Below are positions 55,216 to 64,000 of a stretch of 64,000 nt of DNA, in pieces (the stretch's first letter is position 1; each line of letters starts with the position of its first letter). Below the pieces are notes generated by a model. That model did no database searches. It saw only the letters and a program-made list of their open reading frames with translations, and was not told where the DNA came from. Both the position numbers and the translations under genes were made by a program. Source of the stretch: Pampus argenteus (taxonomy: Eukaryota > Chordata > Actinopteri > Scombriformes > Stromateidae); NCBI GenBank assembly GCA_036937835.1, contig CM072864.1, positions 17,962,001 through 18,026,000 of the forward strand, written 5' to 3'.

Positions 55216-55249
55216 TGTTCTGTCCTCAATGCGTCCCATGCATGTGTCG
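55216..55249 (+). repeat. 34-bp direct repeat, right copy
   Basis: Matches 52086-52119 with one A/T difference (GCGTCCC against GCGACCC). Confidence 0.9.
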
Positions 55250-55700
55250 CATTCCTCCAAGACACTCCTAACAAACACCTCCTTCAAGATAACTCCTACT
55301 TCATTTCTCTTACTATCTACACCATGATAGAAAAACTTGAACCCTGCTCCTAAGCTTCTTGCTGCCTTTTCACCTGGTCAAGTGGACACACAATATGTCT
55401 ACTTGTCTCCTCTGCATCATGTCAACCAACGCTGCCTTTTCCTGTCATGGTTCCAATGTTCAAAGTCCCTACTCTCAGTCTTTGACCAACAGTAGTCCAA
55501 TTTCCACCGGCACCCTGTAGGTGAACAGCACTGATGGCAGTCGTTTCCCGGCTGCAACCCATCCGGTATGGAAGTCATAGATTTAAATTGTATGTTTGAT
55601 TTGGCAAAGGTTTTACATTGGATGCCCTTTCTGACACAACCCTCTGGATTTATCTGGGCTTGGGACCGGCACAATAAGACACTGACTTGTGCCTCCTTGT
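55250..55700 (-). pseudogene. RTE-type LINE 5' UTR and endonuclease N-terminus
   Basis: Minus reading gives VGTLNIGTMTGKG near 55460, a degraded KVDILCV-like stretch, GAGFKFFYHGVDSKRNEVGV and LKEVFVRSVLE near 55270. These are the start of the RTE endonuclease. Upstream (to 55700) is a typical 5' leader with the GGTCCCAAGCCC-type motif. With 51626-52085 it forms one split element. Confidence 0.6.
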
Positions 55701-56346
55701 GGCTATATTAAAATCTCTGATGAAACCCTGTGTTTATAATGTGTTGTTTGTGATAATGATTAATGACATACAATTTTTTATGAAGTCTTTTAAGTCTTTA
55801 ATGATAATTGAAGTAAGTTTGTGTTTCAATTTTCTCTCAGTTTGAGATCTTTCAACAAGCAAGTCCCATTCAGGAGATGGAAACAGCAGAGTTGTCAGCT
55901 CATGTTATCTTTTGTTATATCAGTGTTTGTTCTTATCTGCTTCTCGATTACAGCCTCTGAGGTTCTCTGATATTGTAAGAGCCGGTTGATATTCTATTCT
56001 TGGTCTGTTCTTCCTTTACACATAAAAGCTGGTGGTGATCCCTTTCATATTATCTGTAAAGGGTCAAGTTTCTCTCAAGGAGCGATATGAATGAAAAGTG
56101 GACTTAATATTATTCCTGTGACATTTCAGTGCAACACTGTAACACAAAACTCAAGATGTTTTCAAAGACATTAAGTGATATTTTAATTTTGGCTGTAGTC
56201 ACCACAATTAGACACATACAGAAAAAAGTACACTGAATACTTTGAGTTGCTATAATCTTTTTAATGCAAAGGGAAATTAATTAATCAGACAAGCCCCTAC
56301 AAGGAAATACACATTTATAGATTATCCATCAGGTGTTTCATGTAAA
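55701..56346. other. 3' flank of pepsinogen copy 4
   Basis: From about 55940 to 56346 it is the inverted counterpart of the flank after copies 1-3 (GGTTCTCTGA, GGTGGTGATCCC, GAGCGATATGAATG). It contains TTTAAT (reverse ATTAAA) near 56260. The flank ends beside the RTE piece. Confidence 0.6.
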
Positions 56347-58926
56347 TTACACAGACTTGGCCAGACCAATTTTCTGAGACTCGGTATCAAAGATGGCGTA
56401 GTACTCCCTGATGAAGACATCTCCCAGGATCCAGAGCTGGTCAGAGCCCTCCTGTCCAAAGCCAGTGTAGCAACCATAGGAGCTCTGTGGAAAGACGAGA
56501 AAAATAAAATTAATTTTTTTCCAAATTCTTCATGATGTGTATTTAAAACGTACAGATAGTTTTCTTTTTGCATTGGTGACAGGGGTTTAACTGACCTGAG
56601 TGACGTAGGCAGATGCAGGGACGGTGAAGGCATTCCCGTTGAGAGTGAAGGTGACATCAGGCATGCTCTGGATGTTCTTGCAGTTCACCATAGCCTGTGA
56701 GAAGCATATGTGAAGCAGCAGTAGTTTCTTTAGCCTTGTTGCATATGGCCAACATGAGTTGGACAGATATACCATGAGGCTGAGGATTTATTGGTGTTGT
56801 TCATGTTTCTGGCTAAAGAAAGTAACCAAATCCTGCTAATTTGATTTTATTTGAGACAATTTGATGTCAAAGCTTTAAAGGTAAAGATGGTATGAAATGA
56901 TGGTGTTACTCACGTCTCCATACTGGTTGGTTGTAGCTCCAACCCGGGTATTTAAGTTGTTGATGTCAGTGGTTGGGCCAACAATCACAGAGGTGCCAGT
57001 GTCAATAATGGCCTGGCAGCCACCAGAGCAGGCCACGGTCTGTCCATTGATGGTAACACTGTGAGAAGGAGCAGCAGAATGTGAACTATAATCAAGCCAG
57101 GAGGCTTTGTGCAACCTTGTGGTTTGTGAGTCATTTTTTCTGATTTTGGAAGTATTTTACTCTACCTGTCCATTTTCATTTGATAGTAGGTTTCAGAAGA
57201 CAGAGGGATCCAGGTGATTCCTCCAGTGTAGTGGCTGCTGTCAAGACCACCGAAGACCACCTCACTGCCCTGCTGTTCATTGCTGAGAGAGAGAGAAAAA
57301 AACAAATGTCATATGTAAAAAAGAAGCCATAGAACATGACACAAAGTCACATCTGACAGATTTCCGTCCTGTTTCATTACCTGCTCAGGTAGACAGAGAA
57401 CATGGCCTGGGACACCAGTCCCTCCTTGACCATGTTGTCGAAGACGGGCACAACGTTGTCAGAGGCAATAGACTGGTAGGCCAGTCCCAGGATACCATCA
57501 GCCTGCATGCCAGCCATGAAGGGAGCCTCTGTGCCGCTAAGGCCAAACACCTGATTGGCCACAGAGATGCCGCCCACCTGGAAACATAAGACAGCTGTCA
57601 GTCAACATATCATAGAGATATGGATGATTGAAGTCTAAACAGACTATTTATGTCATTGCAGGGAGTTTGGTTACCTCAACAGTGTCACTAGCCAGATATC
57701 CAGTCATACTACCAGTGCCATACCAGATGGACAGAGACTGGCCGTTCCACTTGAAGGTGGAGGACTGCTTAGGGTTGAATTTCTTGTGGTTCTCTGAAGA
57801 GGAACAACATTTTTATCACATGCACATTTTATGATCATGTTAAGAAAGTTGGACCCTTTGTATCATGGAGTAACTGCACTTAGTGTTTTCCACCGCTTTG
57901 ATGTAATAAACTTGTATAGACTCTACTTAGATTTTCATTACGTATAAAAAGTTGTGATCCCACAAAGTAAAGGTACTACAATCAAATTATATTACAATTT
58001 TACCTAAGTATAAATACACACACATTAGCAGTAAACTGTACTTTTGTGTCAAAGGTAGATTACTCATTGTGCAGAATGGCCCCAATGTCAGTGTTATTAT
58101 ATATTATGTACTCATGTAAACATGAGTTAGGCAGATATCCTGATGAGTGAGTTACTTTCCACCACAGTATAAATCACAATCCAAATGTTGGAAGCAATAT
58201 GTCGTCCGTACTCACCGCAGGCCTGGCTGCTGCAGTAGACTGAAGGGATCCAGAGGTTAGAGGAGCCAGTGTCGAAGATGACAGTGAAGGACTGAGGAGG
58301 GGTGCCAATAGAGACAACACCATAGTAGGCCATCTAGAGGAAAGCAACACAGAGAGGTTAATGTCAGTCTGACTGAAATGTATCAAACAAATATGTGGAT
58401 CTATTTTGTGTTTTTAAGTTTTGCAGGAAAAGTGTAAGAAGTTGACATAAGTGTCTTTACATGATAACATCAACTACCTGCTGTTTGTGCATTATGTGAT
58501 AAACAAGTTTATGTAATTTATGTTCTTCAGAAATAGTATTATGAACAAAGTCTCTCTGGTTTGGACTTACATCTGCATCATTGGTCATTGACTGAGTACC
58601 GGTCTGGTAAAACCTGGCCTTTGGCTGGTATGGAAACTGCATTCTGTACGCCTCCCACAATCCTTTCTCCTGCAGGGCTTCCCTGGCAGACTTTCCCTTG
58701 ATCAGGGGCATCCTGTACACATCAATGTGAATAACAAACCAGCAAAATGCAGAAATCAGCATTTTACAGTTGGAGAAAAGTACCTTCTTTCAGATGTTTT
58801 GCATGATCAAAGCAGCATTCAGCCAAATGGCCATTTGAAAGAAAACAAGCAGCCAGGTCAGACTCACCTATGAAGGCATTCAGAGAAAGCCACAAGGGCT
58901 GACAGGACGATGAGCCACTTCATCAT
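56347..58926 (-). CDS. Pepsinogen A-type aspartic proteinase, copy 4 (complete, inverted)
   Basis: Exons in gene order: 58868-58926, 58571-58712, 58216-58333, 57675-57793, 57381-57577, 57166-57282, 56914-57058, 56596-56694 and 56347-56484. All borders fit GT/AG; the total is 378 codons (377 aa). Catalytic FDTGSS, WYGTGS flap and IIDTGTS are intact. It is the most diverged copy: exon 3 starts MAYYGVV (copies 2 and 3 have LFYYGVV), and other changes are SSQACENHKKF, SGTEAPFMAGMQADG, SIASDN, NCKNIQ and SSYGCYTG. The gene faces copy 3, with the Ig receptor and old transposons between them. Confidence 0.95.
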
Positions 58927-59690
58927 GCTGGTGTCTTTAGTGTTGGACGAGTGAAGTTCAAGTGGCAGAGTCCAGCACTTATATACAACATATCAAGGTT
59001 GTGTCTCAAGCTATCAAGGTTGTGCCCTCCCATATAACTTGATATCACGCATAAGCTCATTGGAAAAATGGAAAAACATATAGTGATAAATTGCCTCTTA
59101 TCTAAGAACAAATAATATCCCATTAAACAACTGAACAATTTGCAGAGTCAAAAAATATTCTGTAGAAACAACATGAATCCTGGTGTGCAACCAATATTTT
59201 ATTAGTTTCTTTGTTTGTTTGTTGTTGTTTTTTACAATATATTATGAAAAAAAATTACAATTAAGAAAATTATCCTCGTTGTTAAACGAGTGTAACAATG
59301 CCAACACACAGTATATAATATATGTGATATATTTGTATATTTATATTTACCTTTGCTCAGGAACTGACTTTTACTATCTCATATAAGATAAGATCTCTAG
59401 ATTGGATGTCCATATTCTTTGTTTGACATTGATATGGAAACTTTCCATCGGTTTTTCCAAGTTGTGAACTCAGGTAATTTCTGGCCAGGATATCTGATAA
59501 CAATAATACACAAAATAAAGACACAGGAAAATGGCTTGTATTTTGAATAAAGAACAGTAAAATACTCACTGAATTAAAAGAAATGTATGTAAAACCTGCT
59601 GCATACTACTTCTGTCTTCAGTCTTTATTCTATTGACTTCAACTGGAAAGTTAATTTACACTTTTTAAAAAATCCTAATTTAAGACCTAT
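58927..59690 (-). promoter_or_regulatory. Pepsinogen copy 4 promoter and upstream region (single copy)
   Basis: On the minus strand TATATAAG is at 58978-58985, two ACAACCTTGATA motifs follow upstream (near 58995 and 59015), and AGATAAG is near 59100. The region matches the proximal duplicate of copies 2 and 3. Homology fades near 59690, so only one upstream segment is present here. Confidence 0.65.
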
Positions 59691-60732
59691 TATTTAGAAT
59701 TGCCTCTGCATACCCTGTGTTGCATTTATTTTAAGAAAATATGTTCATGCAGTGAATGTATTCTTAAAAAAATAAAAATAAAATAAAAAAGTACTTATAA
59801 TTTACCTGGTGATTGTTTTGTATTCAAAATAATTCTATTTTTTTTAGTACATTTTGTTGTTTTTCCGACTTCCTTTGTGTATATGTATATGTATGTATAT
59901 ATGTGATAAATAACAAAGTGAACTGATCTTTGTAAGAATATTCTTTTGCTTTATTATTTGTGTAAGGGAAATTTTTATCATATCAGTTTGTGCCACTTGG
60001 TTTTTGCTTCTGTAAAACACAGGATGGGGGATTTAATATCTTAAACGAAGACACCGAGGCAGGATAAACTGCACTCTGAATCTCATCACAACTGCCTTGT
60101 TTTCACTTAAAACATCTATAACATGATAAAATATGTATCTGTTAGAAATGTTCAGGTGGAACTGTCCTTCACATGACATCATCAGTAATTAAATATTTGG
60201 CACAAGTCAGATTATTTCAGTCTTCAATTCAATTATGCTGCAAGGTCATGAATTTGCACATGAAGGTAAAAGCAGTGAGACTCTGATTATGACCTTCAGT
60301 TTAATCAGACTATGATAAAAACAGCTCACACCTCCATCCCACAATATGTAAATCAAGCAACATTAACTGAACACTTCAACTGAACACTTCACTTCATACG
60401 CATCCAACAACAATGTTGTGCCTTTATTGGCAACAATTTTTATACATTTATATTGATAAATTATTATAAAATTAGCATGAAAACAAAACAGCTAATGTTT
60501 TAATGGTTTACAAATAGCTTCCAGAGTATCATTTTTTTATCCAGTAAAAATTGTCTGATGCCTAGTGTGGTTTTAGATTATAGGATACACGGTGTTAGCA
60601 GTTTTTTGTCCTTGATTGCAGTTATCGATGTATGTATTATAGTGCATAGGGTACACAAATGAAGAAAAGATGGAATATCTGTTTCAATCTGTTGAATTCT
60701 TCCTGTGCTCTTCTTCATTGTCTGGGCATTTA
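59691..60732. other. AT-rich intergenic region
   Basis: No gene, RNA or mobile element was recognised. The part next to 60732 should include the prokineticin 3' UTR on the minus strand. Confidence 0.4.
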
Positions 60733-62271
60733 TTAAAAGTCCATGTTTTTGAAGTCATCAGTGCATCTGTACTTGCTATCAGCATACATGGTACACACCA
60801 AGTGGGGCAGACAGGGGCAGGTGTGATGTTGTCTTTTCCCTGGATAAGGCACCTGGAAGAAGGAAAAGGAAGGCAGGGAGGGATAATCTGACATTTTAAA
60901 TCCTCCTTTATCGACTCAGCTGACAAGTGGAACTGCAGGTCTTAAAATGCTGCTGTTCAAACGTCTGAATTCAGAGATGGTTAGCAGAACTAATTGTTGC
61001 CATCTCCAGACAATCAGAATGATGTATGGTTGTGATTGCCCAGCTCACAGTGCAGAAGATCAATAGCATCTGCATTATCAGCAGCTTTTCAAAGGTTTCT
61101 GCTAACCTGCCAGCATTTGATGTGATTTCTGCTAAAGAAAAATAGAGTAAAATCTTGTAATCTTGTAAGTAATTCTGCCCACCTTGTGGCTAAAGGGGTG
61201 GCATTCATCCCCTTCTACACCTCTTGGGACACATATCCTCAGACCTCTCAGCCATAGACTGACAGCACAGCACAGACCAAAACCACACTGCATGTCTCTC
61301 TCACAGGCCTGGAGGAAAAATAGAGATATGAGATGGGAGAGATACAGACAGAAAATAATAAAAGAGACAGAGAAACATGCAGATAGGCAGATAGGGGAGT
61401 CAAATGAGAGTACTGTTGATGCCAGTGACTTGGTTTTATTTGTATTTATGCTAATACAGATACCCTTTTATCTTTGAACCTATTTCATTTTACTTATTGT
61501 AATAGAGATACCCTCTTTTGTTTGTGCAGTGAATGCCATTTTATCCATTGCCTCTCTTCCTAATCCATTTACAAATGAATATCAATCAGAGGACTAAGAT
61601 AATTTACTTTTGTTTTTCCAATGGACTTGAATTTGAAGAGGATGTGGTCTCCAGTCAGTCATGTGTAATTAGATTAGACAAAATTAGCAAGAAAAGCATG
61701 TGGTGTTTGAATATGTATACGTTTTGCATATATATAGTTTGGGTATGAGATATATAATATAGTAAAGAGTAAAAAAAAATAGTAAAAAAAGAACCAGCAT
61801 ATTGAAGTTTTAGTGTAAACACAGCATCAATAGAAGCAGCGCTGAAACAATGAATTAATTAGTTGATCTAAAGAATATTAACAACAAAAGCAACAATTTT
61901 AATTTATATGGATAATAATTAATTCATTGTTTAACTAATTTTAAATGCCACACATTTGTTGGTAGTAGCTCAGAAATGTGATAGATTTCTGCTTTTCTCT
62001 CCTGTTTTAAATTGTTGTAATTTTGCTTAATAGCTTTAGGTTTTCAAAACAAAACATTTCAAGATGTCACCTCACGTTCAGGGAACTTGTGGTAAACATT
62101 TTTACAAAATGTTACATTTAACTGTTGCATAAAATGAGCACTGATTAGAGATCAATCTAAAATCTGATAACAGAATAACAGAAATCTCTCTCTCACCCCT
62201 GTAATGACGGCTCCTCTGGACCAGCTCAGAGACACCAAAAGGAAGGACAGCAGCACCACCCTGAAGCCCAT
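60733..62271 (-). CDS. prok1: Prokineticin (AVIT-family secreted ligand), 3 exons, complete
   Basis: Small secreted Cys-rich ligand for prokineticin G-protein-coupled receptors. Exons in gene order: 62197-62271 (MGFRVVLLSFLLVSLSWSRG plus AVITG), 61183-61308 (ACERDMQCGFGLCC, SLWLRGLRICVPRG, CHPFSHK) and 60733-60852 (VPYPGKRQHHTCPCLPHLVC, YRCTDDFKNMDF, TAA). All junctions are phase 0 with GT/AG; the total is 106 aa. Signal peptide residues 1-20; the mature chain begins with the invariant AVITG, required for receptor activation in the family. All ten cysteines are present (27, 33, 38, 39, 51, 61, 79, 81, 87, 97). SLWLRGLR and the C-terminal DFKNMDF favour PROK1 over PROK2. An AATAAA overlaps the stop codon. 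The orthology call is from motif memory. Confidence 0.92.
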
Positions 62272-64000
62272 GACAACAGAAGACAGCAACAGGAGAACTG
62301 GACTCTCTCAATACCCTCAACACAGGGCAGAAGCTGTTATCGGTCTCTTTGCTATTTTGCACTGGACCCTCGGTGCTCCAGTCGGTCATGAAGGTTTCCA
62401 GAACTCCTCAGAGGAGGGGAGCCACACACTCTCCCTCTCTTTATCCCCCTTCAAACCCCACCTAACCCCCCCCCCCCCCCATGTCTGAGATCTCCCAATG
62501 CCTGTCTCCTAAGAAGCTTCATCATTTTATTAATCCAGATGATGGCTGATCATATGAGTCCCCTCTACTTGTAGATCTTTGCCTCTTATAGGGTTTGACC
62601 ATACATCTGCTCTAATCCAGAGCTGGCAGACTTTCCATGACTCAAGTGATGCAAATTAAGAAAACACATGGAAAAGTGCTTAACAACCGATGACATTCAT
62701 ATGAACTGAAAATGAATCTGACACCTCTTCATAAGAAAAAGGGCACATGTGCCAAGAAATCCTGAATTATTTGTCTGTCTGAGGCAGCAAAGACAAGACA
62801 AATTAACATCAAAGCCATATAACGAGTTTACTGATATTACCTTAGGCTCATTATTTTAATATGAAATGTGCGTGTCATGATGTGTAACTTCACACTGCAT
62901 TATTACATTGAGAGAAAAAAAAGCATATAAGTAAAAACTAGTCTGATTTGTCACATAAACTACTCCATAATCTGGGTGAGGTATATGATCTATAATGGGT
63001 TTCGTTGTGGTGTTAAATATGAACTCTGACTGTAAAATGTTATTTCTGGTTGGTGTTAGATATGGAATTTTTAGGTAAAGGAAAAACCTGCTTTACAAAT
63101 GTTGCATCTTTTAATATTCTTGATTCATTTCAATACAAATAATAATAGAATTTTCAGTAAAATATGTAGAAATTCTTCTACACACCCCACTGATATTGCT
63201 TATTAAGTTATAGTGCCACCAGGATATGATTATTGAGTCTTATTTTGTGCTAAAGTATATAAATGTTAGCAGTATTCCTGAATTATACTACTTATTATGT
63301 AATAGCCTATATAGCAGGTTGATGATAAAGTGCACTATGAGGCAGACATATATTTTGGGTTTGTCTCATTTGCAGATTTACTGTGGTTATAAATTGGTCA
63401 TATGCTGCAAACGATCAGATCTTGTGTTAATGCCAATTTAACTCAGTACAAGACTGAATATTCCTTGGATATGTGTGTGACAAGAGAATAAAAATATCAT
63501 ATGTATGTGGACATTGTAAATGATTCTGCATGCATAAACTTGTATGTGTGTTTGCCTACGTGCATGCTTAGACAGTGATGTGCTGCAGGTTGTCAGCGGA
63601 AGCGGCCAAGCTCTGATTAAAGCTGTACAAAGAGAAATATGAGTGAGAGAAGAGCAAAGGAAAGGATAGACAAATCAGAGGGGAGGAGGGGGAGCGTACG
63701 CCACGAGTTAGTCTGCAGGACATTACCCTGCTGCTGTGCAGGTGATGGATTTCTCCAATGCACCGGCCACATAATTGCATTCACCCATTTCTGCCCTGTC
63801 AGCAGGAGCACTGAAGCTTCTTGGGACAGGCAACAGAAATCATGCAGGGATGGGATGTGAGCCTGGGCAGTGGCCTCCAGCTAACTTTTAAAGGAAACAC
63901 ATTAACAAAATCCATCAACAAAATGCTGTGAGAAAACAAGGTTCCTGCTTTATACTCATAATATTAATACACTATTTCATGCTCAACAAAGGACAGCATT
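62272..64000. other. Region upstream of prokineticin; no gene recognised
   Basis: The part just above 62271 should hold the prokineticin promoter. A run of 14 or so C residues lies near 62466-62480. Short frames near 63568-63860 on both strands lack recognisable domains or splice support. Nothing else is supported. Confidence 0.4.

Noticed and set aside
60684..60926. An 80-codon Cys-containing minus frame
   Set aside because: It is an out-of-frame shadow of prokineticin exon 3; the correct frame starts after a polypyrimidine-AG at 60853 and gives the ten-Cys pattern with exon 2.
62102..62488. Frames of 94-95 codons on both strands
   Set aside because: Shadows of prokineticin exon 1 and its upstream region; no splice or domain support.
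63568..63860. Three overlapping frames of 64-73 codons
   Set aside because: No recognisable domain, signal or splice context; treated as chance.

Overview
The window is nuclear DNA from a teleost fish, probably a percomorph. The host genes are compact and split by introns. The repeats are a typical fish mixture: L2 and Rex1 LINEs, Ty3/Gypsy chromoviruses, BEL/Pao, PIF-Harbinger, hAT and RTE. No bacterial operon, CRISPR array, tRNA or rRNA was seen.

Host genes. (1) Four pepsinogen A-type aspartic proteinase genes: the 3' half of one on + (43-1251, exons 5-9), two complete 9-exon genes on + (22495-25108 and 40796-43402) and one complete inverted gene on - (56347-58926). All complete copies join into intact frames of 377-379 residues with both catalytic Asp motifs. 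(2) A six-exon ITIM-bearing single-Ig receptor on - (44087-45498, 259 aa), assembled here from splice sites. (3) A three-exon prokineticin gene on - (60733-62271, 106 aa), with the AVIT N-terminus and all ten cysteines. Pepsinogen/chymosin next to prokineticin resembles the mammalian CYM-PROK1 neighbourhood.

Transposon nest. Between pepsinogens 1 and 2 (about 1.75-21.2 kb) and again between 2 and 3 (about 25.6-39.5 kb) lies the same nest: an L2 ORF1 fragment, Gypsy A (-) split by an L2 LINE (+) that itself carries a 656-bp hAT-type element, a short L2 scrap, an LTR-like piece, and Gypsy B (-). The two nests are nearly identical, so pepsinogen plus nest was amplified as one unit. Unit 1 is longer (repeat distance 23.87 kb against 18.29 kb) because it alone holds an extra L2 copy with an intact 999-codon EN-RT frame and an internally deleted Rex1 LINE. 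Unit 2 keeps the empty Rex1 site.

Between pepsinogen 3 and the inverted pepsinogen 4 (45.8-55.7 kb) is an older, unduplicated graveyard: Gypsy C, L2 tails, a Harbinger element with both of its genes (broken) and a pogo-like insertion, an RTE LINE split by a deleted BEL/Pao element, and other scraps. The last 1.7 kb shows no recognisable gene.

I found no evidence for a wholly new biological system. The most interesting items are the pepsinogen-nest amplification, the intact L2 frame, the unusual Ig receptor and the prokineticin linkage.
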